Notes under the pieces: generated by a model
Told to the model about the DNA's origin: nothing
Databases searched by the model: none
What the model saw: the letters and a program-made list of their open reading frames with translations, nothing else
DNA from: Pseudomonas sp.
GTDB lineage: Bacteria; Pseudomonadota; Gammaproteobacteria; Pseudomonadales; Pseudomonadaceae
Assembly (NCBI RefSeq): GCF_030696055.1
Contig: NZ_JAUYNP010000158.1
Location: forward strand, 1-35,152
Reading direction: 5' to 3'
DNA: 35,152 nt
Translations under genes and position numbers: made by a program
Part shown: positions 1 to 8,738 of the stretch, in pieces
How positions within the stretch are numbered: the stretch's first letter is position 1
How the letters are laid out: each line of letters starts with the position of its first letter

Positions 1-2306
1 GCGTATTGCAGCGCAATTTGCAGGACCTCGTCAATCCATTTAACCGGTTTAATCTGCAAGTCTCGCTTAATATTCTCCGGAATTTCTTTCAAATCGCGCA
101 CATTCTCTTCAGGAATGATCACGGTTTTGATTCCACCACGGTGCGCGGCCAGCAGTTTCTCTTTTAAACCACCGATGGCCAATACTTGGCCACGCAAGGT
201 GATTTCACCGGTCATGGCCACATCTGCACGCACAGGGATCTGGGTCAGCGCCGAGACCAGCGCCGTGCACATGCCTACGCCTGCGCTGGGACCGTCCTTA
301 GGCGTTGCCCCCTCGGGCATATGGATGTGAATGTCGCGCTTCTCATAGAAGTCCACAGGCACGCCCAGGCTCTTGGCCCGGCTACGCACCACAGTCTGCG
401 CCGCAGTGATCGATTCCACCATGACATCACCGAGCGAGCCGGTCTTGATCAACTGCCCCTTGCCCGGCACCACTGCCGCTTCGATGGTCAGCAACTCGCC
501 GCCCACCTGGGTCCAGGCCAAACCTGTGACCTGACCGATCTGATCCTGCTGCTCGGCCAGACCATAGCGATGCTTGCGCACCCCCAGGAAGTGCTCCAGC
601 GAATCCGCAGTCGCAATGACCTGGAAGCGCTTCTCGGTGGCATGCTCCTTGACGACCTTGCGGCACACCTTGGCAATCTGTCGCTCGAGACCCCGCACAC
701 CGGCTTCGCGGGTGTAGTAGCGAATGATGTCGCGAATCGCGTCCTGCTCGAATGTCAGTTCGGTCTTTTTCAGGCCATTGGCCTGAATCTGCTTAGGCGC
801 CAAGTATTTGATCGCGATGTTGATCTTTTCGTCTTCGGTATAGCCTGGCAGACGGATTACCTCCATGCGGTCCAGCAACGCGGCCGGAATGTTCATGGAG
901 TTGGCGGTGCAGAGGAACATCACGTCCGAAAGGTCGTAATCGACTTCCAGATAGTGATCGTTGAAGTTGTGGTTCTGCTCCGGATCGAGCACTTCGAGCA
1001 AGGCCGAGGCGGGATCGCCGCGCATGTCCTGGCCCATCTTGTCGATCTCGTCGAGCAGGAACAGCGGGTTACGCACCCCCACCTTGGTCATCTTCTGAAT
1101 CAGACGACCCGGCATAGAGCCGATGTAGGTGCGGCGGTGACCACGGATCTCCGCCTCGTCACGTACGCCGCCCAAGGCCATGCGCACGAACTTGCGGTTG
1201 GTCGCACTGGCAATGGATTCAGCCAGCGAGGTCTTACCCACGCCGGGTGGCCCCACCAGACAGAGTACCGGGCCCTTGATCTTCTTCACCCGTTTTTGCA
1301 CCGCGAGGTACTCGAGGATGCGTTCCTTGACCTCATCCAGACCATAGTGATCCGCATCGAGGATGGCTTCGGCGCGCACCAGATCGAGACGCACCTTGCT
1401 TTGTGCCTTCCACGGCACATTGACCAACCAATCGATATAGGAGCGCACCACTGTGGCTTCCGCCGACATCGGCGACATCTGCTTGAGCTTGTTCAGCTCG
1501 GCAGTGGCCTTGGTATGGGCTTCGGTAGTCAGGCCGGCATTCTCGATACGCTTTTTCAGCTCATCGAGCTCGTTATGCCCTTCTTCACTGTCGCCGAGCT
1601 CTTTCTGAATGGCCTTCATCTGCTCATTCAGGTAGTACTCGCGCTGACTGCGCTCCATTTGCTTCTTGACCCGGCCCCGGATGCGCTTCTCGACCTGCAG
1701 CAGATCAATCTCCGCGTCCAGCAAGGCCAACACATGCTCGACCCGTGCCGACAGGTCGGTAATTTCCAGAATTTCCTGTTTCTGCTCGATCTTCAGCACC
1801 ATATGGGCAGCCATGGTGTCGACCAAGCGGCCCGGCTCATCGATGCCATTGAGCGAGGCCAGCACTTCAGCGGGCACTTTCTTGCCCAGCTGCACATATT
1901 GTTCGAATTGGCTGAGCAGACTGCGGGTAAACACCTCGGACTCCCGCTCGGCCGCCGCGACCTCGTCAATCAGCTGCACCTCAGCCCGGCAATGCCCGTC
2001 AACTTCGATAAAGCGCTCGATCTCACCACGCTGCTCACCCTCGACCAGCACCTTGACCGTGCCATCGGGCAGCTTCAGCAACTGCAGCACGGTCGCCACT
2101 GTGCCGACGCGGTAGAGGCCGGCTTCATCCGGGTCATCATCGGCCGGGTTCTTCTGCGCGAGCAGCAAAATCTGCTTCTCACCGGTCATCGCAGCCTCGA
2201 GGGCCTCGATGGACTTTTCACGCCCAACGAACAGCGGGATGACCATGTGCGGATAGACCACAACATCGCGCAACGGCAGGAGAGGCAATTCGACGGTTGT
2301 CTTCAT
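1..2306 (-). CDS. lon: ATP-dependent protease Lon (3' end cut by window edge)
   Basis: Lon is a cytoplasmic homohexameric AAA+ serine protease that degrades misfolded and regulatory proteins. The frame from the ATG at 2306 runs to base 1 without a stop, giving 768 residues; Pseudomonas Lon is about 798, so about 30 C-terminal residues lie outside. Visible in order: LON substrate-binding domain from residue 1 ([16 protein letters not shown]), coiled-coil region around 200-260, Walker A GPPGVGKT with Lys358, Walker B LFLLDEID near 418, and the protease domain with the catalytic Ser in DGPSAG (Ser674) and the Lys of the dyad in GGLKEK (about 717). It lies 150 nt downstream of clpX but has its own sigma-32-type promoter. 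The identification is secure. A long open frame antisense to it (186-2360) is a high-GC shadow. Confidence 0.98.
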   Translation of the reverse strand, partial: MKTTVELPLLPLRDVVVYPHMVIPLFVGREKSIEALEAAMTGEKQILLLAQKNPADDDPDEAGLYRVGTVATVLQLLKLPDGTVKVLVEGEQRGEIERFIEVDGHCRAEVQLIDEVAAAERESEVFTRSLLSQFEQYVQLGKKVPAEVLASLNGIDEPGRLVDTMAAHMVLKIEQKQEILEITDLSARVEHVLALLDAEIDLLQVEKRIRGRVKKQMERSQREYYLNEQMKAIQKELGDSEEGHNELDELKKRIENAGLTTEAHTKATAELNKLKQMSPMSAEATVVRSYIDWLVNVPWKAQSKVRLDLVRAEAILDADHYGLDEVKERILEYLAVQKRVKKIKGPVLCLVGPPGVGKTSLAESIASATNRKFVRMALGGVRDEAEIRGHRRTYIGSMPGRLIQKMTKVGVRNPLFLLDEIDKMGQDMRGDPASALLEVLDPEQNHNFNDHYLEVDYDLSDVMFLCTANSMNIPAALLDRMEVIRLPGYTEDEKINIAIKYLAPKQIQANGLKKTELTFEQDAIRDIIRYYTREAGVRGLERQIAKVCRKVVKEHATEKRFQVIATADSLEHFLGVRKHRYGLAEQQDQIGQVTGLAWTQVGGELLTIEAAVVPGKGQLIKTGSLGDVMVESITAAQTVVRSRAKSLGVPVDFYEKRDIHIHMPEGATPKDGPSAGVGMCTALVSALTQIPVRADVAMTGEITLRGQVLAIGGLKEKLLAAHRGGIKTVIIPEENVRDLKEIPENIKRDLQIKPVKWIDEVLQIALQY

Positions 2307-2365
2307 GATATTCGGCTCTACGGCGGCCATAAGGCCGTAAACAGATGGGATGACCCTTAACCCTA

Positions 2366-2394
2366 AGATGGGGGCAGCCCAAATAAAAAACAAG
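2366..2394 (-). promoter_or_regulatory. sigma-32 (RpoH) heat-shock promoter of lon
   Basis: On the minus strand a -35 element CTTGTTT (2388-2394) is followed after 14 nt by CCCCATCT (2366-2373), a full match to the sigma-32 -10 consensus CCCCATNT. The predicted start is near 2359, leaving a leader of about 50 nt that contains a hairpin (CGGCC-ATAA-GGCCG, plus-strand 2324-2337). lon is a classical heat-shock gene, so the match fits the family. No experimental evidence is used. Confidence 0.8.
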
Positions 2395-2405
2395 CGCTAG
2401 CGCAG

Positions 2406-2433
2406 CAAAAGCAAAGGGGCCCTCAGGCCCCTT
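2406..2433 (-). terminator. intrinsic terminator after clpX
   Basis: A perfect 8-bp stem (AAGGGGCC 2414-2421 with GGCCCCTT 2426-2433, 4-nt loop) is followed on the minus strand by TTTGCTTTT. It begins 24 nt past the clpX stop and lies just upstream of the lon promoter, separating clpPX from lon transcription. Confidence 0.85.
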
Positions 2434-2456
2434 GCTTTCAACTTGGTACAAGCTTG

Positions 2457-3737
2457 TTACGCGTCAGGCGCAGCCTTGGCGGGCAGATCGTGGTTCTCGT
2501 AAATCAGCAGCGGCTTCGAGGTACCTTCAATCACGCTCTCGTCGATGACCACCTTGCTGACATCCGACTGCGAGGGAATCTCGTACATGGTATCGAGCAG
2601 GATACCTTCGAGAATCGAGCGCAGACCACGGGCGCCGGTCTTGCGCTCCAGCGCCTTGTGCGCCACGGATTTGAGGGCATCGGGACGGAACTCCAGCTCA
2701 ACCCCCTCCATCTCGAACAACTTGCCGTACTGCTTGGTCAACGCGTTCTTCGGTTCAGTCAGAATCTGCACCAGCGCGGCTTCATCCAACTCATCCAAGG
2801 TCGCGATAACCGGCAGGCGGCCAACGAACTCAGGGATCAAGCCAAACTTGACCAGATCGTCCGGCTCAACGGCACGCAGCGACTCACCGATTTTCTTGCC
2901 CAGATCCTTGCTGCGCACCTCGGCGTTGAAACCAATGCCACCCTTGGTCGAACGACCCTGAATGACCTTCTCCAACCCAGAGAAAGCACCGCCGCAGATA
3001 AACAGGATATTGCGCGTATCGACCTGCAGAAATTCCTGCTGAGGATGCTTACGCCCACCTTGCGGCGGCACGGATGCGACAGTCCCTTCGATCAACTTGA
3101 GCAACGCTTGCTGCACGCCCTCGCCCGACACGTCGCGGGTGATCGATGGGTTGTCGGATTTGCGCGAGATCTTGTCGATTTCATCGATATAGACGATGCC
3201 CATCTGGGCTTTCTCCACATCGTAATCGCACTTCTGCAACAGCTTCTGAATGATGTTCTCGACGTCCTCACCGACATAACCGGCTTCGGTCAGGGTGGTG
3301 GCGTCGGCGATGGTGAATGGCACATTGAGCAAGCGCGCCAAGGTTTCGGCGAGCAGGGTCTTACCCGAGCCAGTCGGACCAATCAGCAGAATGTTGCTTT
3401 TACCCAGCTCGACATCATCTTTCTTGTCGCGCTGGTTGAGGCGTTTGTAGTGGTTGTAGACCGCTACCGCCAGAACCTTCTTCGCACGCTCCTGACCGAT
3501 CACATACTGATCGAGGATGGTGCTGATTTCCTTGGGCGCAGGCAGCTTGTGCGCACTGCTCTCGGCCTGGGCTTCCTGCACCTCCTCGCGGATGATGTCG
3601 TTACACAGGTCGACGCACTCGTCGCAGATAAAGACCGAGGGGCCGGCAATCAATTTGCGCACTTCATGCTGGCTTTTGCCGCAGAAGGAGCAATAAAGCA
3701 GCTTGCCGTTGTCCTCGCCATTGCGGGTGTCAGTCAT
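2457..3737 (-). CDS. clpX: ClpX, ATPase/unfoldase subunit of the ClpXP protease
   Basis: ClpX unfolds tagged or adaptor-delivered substrates and feeds them to ClpP. The product is 426 aa. The N-terminal zinc-binding domain shows Cys16, Cys19, Cys38 and Cys41 (YCSFCGK...ICDECVDLC). The AAA+ core has Walker A GPTGSGKT, Walker [10 protein letters not shown] and the IGF tripeptide (GGIGFNAE) of the ClpP-docking loop. An in-frame ATG at 3782 would add 15 residues, but the family starts at MTDTRNGED, and a candidate promoter lies between the two starts, so 3737 is chosen; its Shine-Dalgarno (TTGGA) is weak. It lies 107 nt downstream of clpP, with a hairpin and a possible heat-shock promoter in the gap. 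Confidence 0.98.
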   Translation of the reverse strand: MTDTRNGEDNGKLLYCSFCGKSQHEVRKLIAGPSVFICDECVDLCNDIIREEVQEAQAESSAHKLPAPKEISTILDQYVIGQERAKKVLAVAVYNHYKRLNQRDKKDDVELGKSNILLIGPTGSGKTLLAETLARLLNVPFTIADATTLTEAGYVGEDVENIIQKLLQKCDYDVEKAQMGIVYIDEIDKISRKSDNPSITRDVSGEGVQQALLKLIEGTVASVPPQGGRKHPQQEFLQVDTRNILFICGGAFSGLEKVIQGRSTKGGIGFNAEVRSKDLGKKIGESLRAVEPDDLVKFGLIPEFVGRLPVIATLDELDEAALVQILTEPKNALTKQYGKLFEMEGVELEFRPDALKSVAHKALERKTGARGLRSILEGILLDTMYEIPSQSDVSKVVIDESVIEGTSKPLLIYENHDLPAKAAPDA

Positions 3738-3770
3738 TCGATCAATCCAATACGGTAGGCTTAAAACACA

Positions 3771-3799
3771 AGATGAAGGCAATCGCAGGCATTTTCAAG
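3771..3799 (-). promoter_or_regulatory. candidate sigma-32 promoter internal to clpPX, for clpX
   Basis: On the minus strand CTTGAAA (3793-3799), the consensus sigma-32 -35, is followed after 14 nt by CTTCATCT (3771-3778), which matches CCCCATNT at five of seven fixed positions. The spacing equals that of the lon promoter. The start would fall near 3764, about 27 nt before the clpX ATG at 3737. The -10 match is imperfect, so this is a prediction. Confidence 0.5.
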
Positions 3800-3807
3800 C
3801 CCGCAGA

Positions 3808-3830
3808 GCGGCTGACTAGCTGTCAGCCGC
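3808..3830. terminator. hairpin between clpP and clpX
   Basis: A perfect 9-bp inverted repeat (GCGGCTGAC 3808-3816, GTCAGCCGC 3822-3830) with a 5-nt loop starts 14 nt after the clpP stop. No T-tract follows on the minus strand, so it is more likely an mRNA 3'-end stabiliser, attenuator or processing site than a full terminator. Confidence 0.5.
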
Positions 3831-3844
3831 GCGATCAGCGTCGA

Positions 3845-4486
3845 TTAGTTGGAGGCCTGACGCTTATCGAGAACCTTATCGATAAGACCATAGGCGACTG
3901 CCGTCTCACCGCTCATAAAGTTATCGCGATCAGTGTCACGGGCAATCACGTCGATGGGCTGGCCAGTGTGGTCAGCCAGCACCTTGTTCAGGCGCTCGCG
4001 GATGGTGAGGATTTCACGGGCGTGAATCTCGATATCCGAAGCCTGGCCCTGGAAGCCACCCAGCGGCTGGTGAATCATCATGCGCGAGTGCGGCAGGCAG
4101 AAACGCTTACCCGCTGCACCTGCAGTCAACAGCAAGGCGCCCATGCTGCAGGCTTGACCGATACAGATGGTCGACACATCAGGACGGATAAACTGCATGG
4201 TGTCGTAGATCGACATACCGGCGGTCACCGAACCACCTGGCGAGTTGATATACAGGTGGATGTCTTTGTCCGGGTTTTCGGCCTCGAGAAACAGCAGCTG
4301 AGCCGCCACCAGGTTGGCCATATAGTCTTCGACGGGGCCAATCAGGAAGATCACGCGCTCCTTGAGCAGGCGTGAATAGATGTCGTAGGCGCGCTCACCG
4401 CGAGCCGACTGCTCAATCACCATAGGAACCAAACCGCCAGCGGCTTGGATATCAGGCATCTGTTGCATAAAAGGATTGCGGGACAT
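3845..4486 (-). CDS. clpP: ClpP, proteolytic subunit of the Clp proteases
   Basis: ClpP is a serine peptidase that forms a double heptameric chamber used by ClpX and ClpA, both encoded in this window. The product is 213 aa. The catalytic triad is visible: Ser114 in GQACSMGA, His139 in RMMIHQP and Asp188 in DTDRDNF, each three residues later than in the E. coli precursor. The N-terminal ~15 residues are a probable autoprocessed propeptide. The start is supported by AGGGAG about 11 nt upstream. The order tig-clpP-clpX-lon is the usual proteobacterial arrangement, coupling folding and degradation. Confidence 0.98.
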   Translation of the reverse strand: MSRNPFMQQMPDIQAAGGLVPMVIEQSARGERAYDIYSRLLKERVIFLIGPVEDYMANLVAAQLLFLEAENPDKDIHLYINSPGGSVTAGMSIYDTMQFIRPDVSTICIGQACSMGALLLTAGAAGKRFCLPHSRMMIHQPLGGFQGQASDIEIHAREILTIRERLNKVLADHTGQPIDVIARDTDRDNFMSGETAVAYGLIDKVLDKRQASN

Positions 4487-4525
4487 GCTTGCACTCGCTC
4501 CCTAAATAGTCATGTCACAAATACG

Positions 4526-4553
4526 CATAAGCCAGCACTGAGGCTGGCTTATG
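4526..4553. terminator. tig-clpP intergenic hairpin
   Basis: A perfect 11-bp stem (CATAAGCCAGC 4526-4536, GCTGGCTTATG 4543-4553) with a 6-nt loop lies 25 nt past the tig stop and 40 nt before clpP. The minus strand after it reads CGTATTTGTG, a poor U-tract, so termination is probably partial, allowing read-through into clpP. Confidence 0.6.
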
Positions 4554-4577
4554 GCGTGTTCGAACGAGGTAAAGAAA

Positions 4578-5888
4578 TCAGGCGGCTTGAGGTGCTTCTA
4601 CCGGCTTGACAGCTTCTTCGTAAGAGACCGCTTTATCGGTCACATTGGCCTTCTGCAAAACAGTATCTACAACTTGCTCTTCCAGCACAACCGAACGCAC
4701 TTCGTTCATCTGCTGTTCGTTTTTGTAGTACCAGGCCACAACCTGCTCAGGCTCTTGGTAGGCCGAGGCCATTTCCTCGATCATAGTGCGGATGCGTGCT
4801 TCGTCCGGCTTGAGTTCGGACTGCTTGACCACTTCTGCCACTACCAGACCCAACACCACGCGGCGCTTGGCTTGCTCTTCGAACAACTCAGCCGGCAGCT
4901 GCTCAGGCTTGAGGTTGCCACCAAACTGCTGAACGGCCTGTACGCGCAGACGATTCACTTCGTTGCTGATCAGCGCCTTCGGCACTTCGATCGGGTTAGC
5001 AGCCAGCAGACCATCCATCACCTGGTTCTTCACCTTGGATTTGATGGCTTGGCGCAGCTCGCGCTCCATATTCTTGCGAACTTCGGCGCGGAAGCCTTCC
5101 ATGCCGCCTTCTTTAACCCCGAACAGGGCGAAGAAGTCGTCATTCAGCTCAGGCAGCTGAGGCGCAGAGATGCTGTTGACGGTGACGCTGAACTCGGCAG
5201 TTTTGCCAGCCAGGTCCAGGTTCTGGTAATCAGCCGGGAAAGTTGGGGTAATAACGCGCTCTTCACCAGCCTTCACACCCACCAGCGCATCCTCAAAGCC
5301 AGGAATCATGCGGCCGGAACCGAGCACCAGCTGAGTGCCCTTGGCGGAACCGCCAGCGAAGACTTCGCCATCGACCTTGCCGACGAAATCGATATTCAGC
5401 TGGTCGCCATTTTCGGCGGCACGCTCAACGGCTTCGAAACGGGTGTTCTGCTTGCGCAGGATTTCCAGCATGTTGTCGACATCGGCATCGGCCACATCGG
5501 CTTGCAGACGCTCGATGGCGATGGAGTCAAAGCCTGCAACCTGGAATTCCGGGAAGACTTCGAAGGTCGCAACGTATTCCAGATCCTTGCCTTTCTCGAA
5601 GGACTTTGGCTCAACGGCCGGAGCGCCAGCTGGGTTGAGCTTCTGCTCAACGACGGCTTCGTAGAAAGTGGATTGAATCAGATCGCCCAGGGCTTCCTGA
5701 CGCGCAGCGTCTTCATAACGCTGACGGATCACGCTCATCGGCACTTTGCCGGGACGGAAGCCAGGAACCTTGGCGCGACGGGCAGTCTGCTGCAGACGCT
5801 TGTTGACTTCAGTCTCGATGCGCTCAACGGGAACGCCAACGGTCATGCGGCGCTCAAGAGCAGAAGTGTTTTCAACAGAAACTTGCAT
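4578..5888 (-). CDS. tig: trigger factor, ribosome-associated chaperone and prolyl isomerase
   Basis: Trigger factor binds the ribosomal exit tunnel and shields nascent chains. The product is 436 aa from the ATG at 5888. The ribosome-binding signature GFRPGK is at residues 43-48, the same position as in E. coli, followed by the FKBP-type PPIase domain (about 150-240) and the helical C-terminal chaperone arms. An in-frame ATG at 5951 would add 21 residues without family support and would lie inside the predicted -10 element, so it is rejected; GAGGA precedes the chosen start. It is the first protein gene of the tig-clpP-clpX block and lies 128 nt downstream of the tRNA cluster. Confidence 0.97.
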   Translation of the reverse strand: MQVSVENTSALERRMTVGVPVERIETEVNKRLQQTARRAKVPGFRPGKVPMSVIRQRYEDAARQEALGDLIQSTFYEAVVEQKLNPAGAPAVEPKSFEKGKDLEYVATFEVFPEFQVAGFDSIAIERLQADVADADVDNMLEILRKQNTRFEAVERAAENGDQLNIDFVGKVDGEVFAGGSAKGTQLVLGSGRMIPGFEDALVGVKAGEERVITPTFPADYQNLDLAGKTAEFSVTVNSISAPQLPELNDDFFALFGVKEGGMEGFRAEVRKNMERELRQAIKSKVKNQVMDGLLAANPIEVPKALISNEVNRLRVQAVQQFGGNLKPEQLPAELFEEQAKRRVVLGLVVAEVVKQSELKPDEARIRTMIEEMASAYQEPEQVVAWYYKNEQQMNEVRSVVLEEQVVDTVLQKANVTDKAVSYEEAVKPVEAPQAA

Positions 5889-5949
5889 GGATATTCCTCG
5901 TTGCACAGACATAAGCCGGCCGTTTACCGGCCCCGAATCAAGGGCATGC

Positions 5950-5978
5950 ATTCTAGAGGGTCAATTTGCAGAAGTCAC
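5950..5978 (-). promoter_or_regulatory. candidate sigma-70 promoter of tig
   Basis: On the minus strand GTGACT (5973-5978) and TAGAAT (5950-5955) are separated by 17 nt. The -10 matches the consensus at 5 of 6 positions and the -35 at 4 of 6. The predicted leader is about 55 nt. Some read-through from the tRNA promoter could add to it. Confidence 0.5.
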
Positions 5979-6016
5979 CCTAGATGCAGGCGGCAAACGG
6001 GAGGGAAACTAAAAGA

Positions 6017-6101
6017 TGGTGCGGACGGAGAGACTCGAACTCTCACGCCTTGCGGCGCTGGAACCTAAATCCAGTGTGTCTACCAATTCCACCACGTCCG
6101 C
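6017..6101 (-). tRNA. tRNA-Leu(UAG)
   Basis: 85 nt including an encoded CCA. The acceptor stem is GCGGACG/CGTCCGC, there is a long variable arm (GCGCCGCAAGGCGT), and the seven-base anticodon loop TTTAGGT gives anticodon TAG, reading CUA/CUN leucine codons. A T-loop GTTCGAGTC is present. Confidence 0.96.
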
Positions 6102-6114
6102 GTGGTAAGGCTTT

Positions 6115-6146
6115 CAAACAAAAACGCCAGGCGGTTAAGCCTGGCG
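6115..6146 (-). terminator. intrinsic terminator inside the tRNA cluster
   Basis: Between tRNA-His and tRNA-Leu the minus strand forms CGCCAGGC-TTAACC-GCCTGGCG (6125-6146) followed by TTTTTGTTTG (6115-6124). The 8-bp GC-rich stem plus T-tract is a textbook terminator. It ends only 13 nt before tRNA-Leu, so that tRNA must depend on read-through, processing, or a promoter overlapping tRNA-His. Confidence 0.75.
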
Positions 6147-6156
6147 CTTTGGAATA

Positions 6157-6233
6157 TGGGGTGGACGATGGGAATCGAACCCACGACACCAGGAGCCACA
6201 ATCCTGTGCTCTACCAACTGAGCTACGCCCACC
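6157..6233 (-). tRNA. tRNA-His(GUG)
   Basis: 77 nt including the extra 5' G(-1) typical of tRNA-His and an encoded CCA. The anticodon stem-loop CAGGA-TTGTGGC-TCCTG gives anticodon GTG, reading CAC/CAU. The T-arm GTGGG-TTCGATT-CCCAT is intact. Confidence 0.96.
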
Positions 6234-6266
6234 ATATTGCATTTTACTTGTGCCAAGACTGCCAAA

Positions 6267-6343
6267 TGGCACGCCCGGCAGGACTCGAACCTGCGACCAT
6301 CCGCTTAGAAGGCGGATGCTCTATCCAGCTGAGCTACGGGCGC
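6267..6343 (-). tRNA. tRNA-Arg(UCU)
   Basis: 77 nt including encoded CCA. The anticodon loop CTTCTAA gives TCT, reading the rare arginine codons AGA/AGG. The acceptor stem GCGCCCG/CGGGCGT has a G-U first pair. It is the first tRNA of the Arg-His-Leu transcript. Confidence 0.96.
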
Positions 6344-6443
6344 CTATCCATCTGCAAGCGCAGACTTAAAGCTTTCGGCTTCGGAGAAATCTTTTCAGTT
6401 TTCGCCTTTGCCGTCTTACCCAGCGACTGGCTGTGCTCGACAA

Positions 6444-6481
6444 GCGGGGCGAATGTTATAGAGGTGATTACAGGTCGTCAA
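6444..6481 (-). promoter_or_regulatory. stable-RNA promoter of the tRNA cluster, GC-rich discriminator
   Basis: On the minus strand TTGACG (6476-6481) and TAACAT (6453-6458) are spaced 17 nt. The discriminator TCGCCCCGC (6444-6452) is GC-rich, the hallmark of ppGpp/DksA-responsive stable-RNA promoters. An A/T-rich run with seven Ts lies just upstream of the -35 (about 6491-6500), as in UP elements. The start near 6445 gives about a 100-nt leader before tRNA-Arg, to be removed by processing. Confidence 0.75.
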
Positions 6482-6543
6482 CAGGGAAAGTGAAAAAAAT
6501 TCAGCGATATAAAGGAGTTACGCGAAAACACTGGCGTGCGCCT

Positions 6544-6571
6544 TTGCCCCACTGCATGGTCATGCGAGAAT
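6544..6571 (+). promoter_or_regulatory. weak candidate promoter of folD
   Basis: TTGCCC (6544-6549), 16 nt, then GAGAAT (6566-6571) preceded by a TGC extended -10 motif. Both hexamers match the consensus at 4 of 6 positions. Divergent from the tRNA promoter. Confidence 0.35.
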
Positions 6572-6614
6572 ACGCGTCCTTTTTCAATCCTTTCTCTATG
6601 GTTAACCAAGCGCA

Positions 6615-7469
6615 ATGACCGCACAACTGATCGACGGCAAAGCGATTGCCGCCCGCCTCCGCCAGCAGATCGCGCAACGTGTCGCCGAAAGGCGCCAGCA
6701 AGGCCTGCGCGCGCCAGGGCTGGCTGTGATTCTGGTTGGCAGCGACCCGGCTTCCCAGGTCTATGTCTCGCACAAGCGCAAGGACTGCGAGGAAGTAGGT
6801 TTTCTGTCTCAAGCCTATGACCTGCCGGCCAGCACCAGTCAGGACGAACTGATGGCGCTGATCGACCGCCTCAACGATGACCCCAGCATCGATGGCATTC
6901 TGGTGCAGTTGCCACTGCCGGAACACCTGGATGCCTCGCTGCTGCTGGAGCGCATTCGCCCGGATAAAGATGTGGACGGTTTCCACCCCTACAATATCGG
7001 CCGCCTGGCCCAGCGCATGCCGCTGCTGCGCCCCTGCACCCCCAAGGGCATCATGACCTTGCTGCAGAGCACCGGCGTCGACCTGTACGGCATGCACGCG
7101 GTGGTAGTTGGCGCGTCCAATATAGTCGGCCGGCCGATGGCCATGGAACTGCTGCTGGCTGGCTGCACCGTCACAGTGACCCACCGCTTCACCAAGGATC
7201 TACCGACCCACGTCGGCCAGGCCGACATAGTGGTGGTGGCAGCGGGCAAACCGGGCCTGGTCAAGGGCGAATGGATTAAAGAAGGCGCCATAGTCATAGA
7301 CGTGGGCATCAACCGCCAGGCAGACGGCAAGCTGATCGGCGACGTGGTGTATGAAACCGCCCTGCCCCGCGCCGGCTGGATCACCCCGGTTCCCGGTGGC
7401 GTCGGCCCCATGACCCGTGCCGGTCTGCTGGAAAACACCCTGCATGCGGCGGAACACCTGCATAACTGA
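6615..7469 (+). CDS. folD: FolD, methylenetetrahydrofolate dehydrogenase/cyclohydrolase
   Basis: FolD is a bifunctional cytoplasmic enzyme that interconverts 5,10-methylene-THF, 5,10-methenyl-THF and 10-formyl-THF, supplying one-carbon units for purines (purB lies further along) and fMet-tRNA. The product is 284 aa. The conserved YVSHKRK (Tyr50, Lys54, Lys56) forms the folate/catalytic site, GASNIVGRP (166-174) is the NADP-binding loop, and [10 protein letters not shown] is the C-terminal signature. Length and start agree with E. coli FolD. No good Shine-Dalgarno is visible upstream of the ATG. It is monocistronic: a strong terminator follows 65 nt after the stop. Confidence 0.98.
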   Translation: MTAQLIDGKAIAARLRQQIAQRVAERRQQGLRAPGLAVILVGSDPASQVYVSHKRKDCEEVGFLSQAYDLPASTSQDELMALIDRLNDDPSIDGILVQLPLPEHLDASLLLERIRPDKDVDGFHPYNIGRLAQRMPLLRPCTPKGIMTLLQSTGVDLYGMHAVVVGASNIVGRPMAMELLLAGCTVTVTHRFTKDLPTHVGQADIVVVAAGKPGLVKGEWIKEGAIVIDVGINRQADGKLIGDVVYETALPRAGWITPVPGGVGPMTRAGLLENTLHAAEHLHN

Positions 7470-7534
7470 TCCGCCCTGAGTGCAAAAGCCTCCGACAAGA
7501 GGCAGAACGCACCAAGCAAGCCATAGCAGGTAAG

Positions 7535-7563
7535 CGCCCCGACTGGTTCGGGGCGTTTTCTTT
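7535..7563 (+). terminator. intrinsic terminator of folD
   Basis: An 8-bp stem CGCCCCGA (7535-7542)/TCGGGGCG (7548-7555) with a 5-nt loop is followed by TTTTCTTT. It isolates folD from the tus operon; the remaining ~120 bases to tusD hold no promoter I can identify confidently. Confidence 0.9.
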
Positions 7564-7685
7564 ATATAGCGATAAGTGGATGGCTCGCACCGCCCACGGC
7601 CACGCAACTGGTTTTTTATGCAGGTGACGCGCATCTTGCTTGCTCAGGCTTTATCATTTCGCCAGATTTTCTTGCTGGATTTGCC

Positions 7686-8078
7686 ATGAAATTCGCCATA
7701 GCCCTGTTCTCCTCCCCCCATGCCCCCTCCTCGCGGCGCGCCCTGCGTTTCGCCCAGGCGGCTATAGCGGGCGGGCATCAGATAGTCCGGCTGTTTTTCT
7801 ATCAGGAGGGCGTGCATAGCGCCTCGAGCAATGTGATCAGCCCTCAGGATGAGCTGGATTTAACCGGCGAATGGCGCGACTTCGTCCGCGAGCAGCAATT
7901 GGATGCCGTGGTGTGCATTGCCGCAGCCCTACGCCGCGGCGTGCTGAATGAGCAAGAAGCGCAGCGCTATGGCCGCGCGGCCGCCAACCTTGACGCGCCC
8001 TGGGAGCTTTCCGGGCTCGGCCAATTGCATGAAGCGGCGCAACTGGCCGATCGCCTTATCTGTTTTGGAGGGCCTTGA
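7686..8078 (+). CDS. tusD: TusD, sulfur-relay protein (DsrE-like)
   Basis: TusD carries a persulfide in the TusBCD heterohexamer, accepting sulfur from TusA and passing it to TusE for 2-thiouridine synthesis at tRNA position 34. The product is 130 aa. The conserved active-site cysteine is Cys77 in AVVCIAAALRRG, equivalent to Cys78 of E. coli TusD. First gene of a tightly packed operon (1-nt gap to tusC). The set D-C-B-E with this Cys pattern distinguishes it from DsrEFH of sulfur oxidisers, as no dsrAB is nearby. Confidence 0.94.
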   Translation: MKFAIALFSSPHAPSSRRALRFAQAAIAGGHQIVRLFFYQEGVHSASSNVISPQDELDLTGEWRDFVREQQLDAVVCIAAALRRGVLNEQEAQRYGRAAANLDAPWELSGLGQLHEAAQLADRLICFGGP

Positions 8079-8079
8079 A

Positions 8080-8439
8080 ATGAGCAAGTCCTTGCTGATT
8101 ATCAGCCGCCAAGCGCCCTGGTCCGGCCCCGAAGCCCGTGAGGCGCTGGATATCGCCCTGGCCGGTGGCGCCTTCGACCTGCCCATCGGCATGCTGTTTC
8201 TCGACGACGGGGTGTTCCAGTTGGTGCCAGCCCAGCAGCCCGACGCCCTGCAGCAGAAAGACCTGGGCGCCAACCTGCAGGCGCTGCCGCTGTTCGGTGT
8301 GGAATCGCTCTATGTTTCCACCCGCAGCCTGCAAGAGCGCGGCCTCCACGAGCAGAGGCTAAGCCTCGCCGTAGAGCCGCTGGATGATGTCGCCCTGACG
8401 GCTCTGGTTGCTCGCTATGACCAGGTGATAACCCTCTGA
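8080..8439 (+). CDS. tusC: TusC, sulfur-relay protein (DsrF-like)
   Basis: 119 aa from the ATG at 8080, with GGAG about 9 nt upstream. TusC is a structural partner in the TusBCD complex; it has the small alpha/beta DsrE/F fold (KSLLIISRQAPW at the N terminus, GMLFLDDGVFQL in the middle) and no active-site cysteine, as expected for TusC. The stop overlaps the tusB start (TGATG), giving translational coupling. The longer in-frame start at 7948 lies inside tusD and is rejected. Confidence 0.92.
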   Translation: MSKSLLIISRQAPWSGPEAREALDIALAGGAFDLPIGMLFLDDGVFQLVPAQQPDALQQKDLGANLQALPLFGVESLYVSTRSLQERGLHEQRLSLAVEPLDDVALTALVARYDQVITL

Positions 8440-8738
8440 TGGCTACCTTGCATATGCTTTCCCACTCGCCGTTCAGCGACAGCCGCCTGAGCAGCTGCCT
8501 GCGCCTGCTTGGCCCAAGTGACGCCCTGCTGCTGTGTGGCGATGCGGTCTATGCCCTGCAACCCGGCAGCGCGCAGCGCCAGGCCCTGGAATTGATGCCG
8601 AGCAGCATCGAGCTGTTCGCCCTGGATGAAGACCTCAACGCCCGTGCCATAGATGGCCCACAACGCCTACAGGTGGTCGACTATGCGGGCTTTGTCGAAC
8701 TGAGCTGCCGCTTCGACAAGGTCAATAGCTGGCTATGA
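8439..8738 (+). CDS. tusB: TusB, sulfur-relay protein (DsrH-like)
   Basis: 99 aa. Third member of the TusBCD complex. The N terminus MATLHMLSHSPF is typical of the DsrH/TusB family and the C terminus ends in SW. It starts within the tusC stop and its own stop overlaps the tusE start by 4 nt (ATGA). Identification rests on family resemblance plus position in the operon. Confidence 0.9.
   Translation: MATLHMLSHSPFSDSRLSSCLRLLGPSDALLLCGDAVYALQPGSAQRQALELMPSSIELFALDEDLNARAIDGPQRLQVVDYAGFVELSCRFDKVNSWL

Noticed and set aside
186..2360. 724-codon open frame antisense to lon
   Set aside because: Shadow of the high-GC lon gene; its translation is His/Leu/Gln-rich with no recognisable domain, while the minus strand is plainly Lon.
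5889..5951. Longer N terminus for trigger factor
   Set aside because: The extra 21 residues have no family counterpart and overlap the predicted -10; GAGGA supports 5888.
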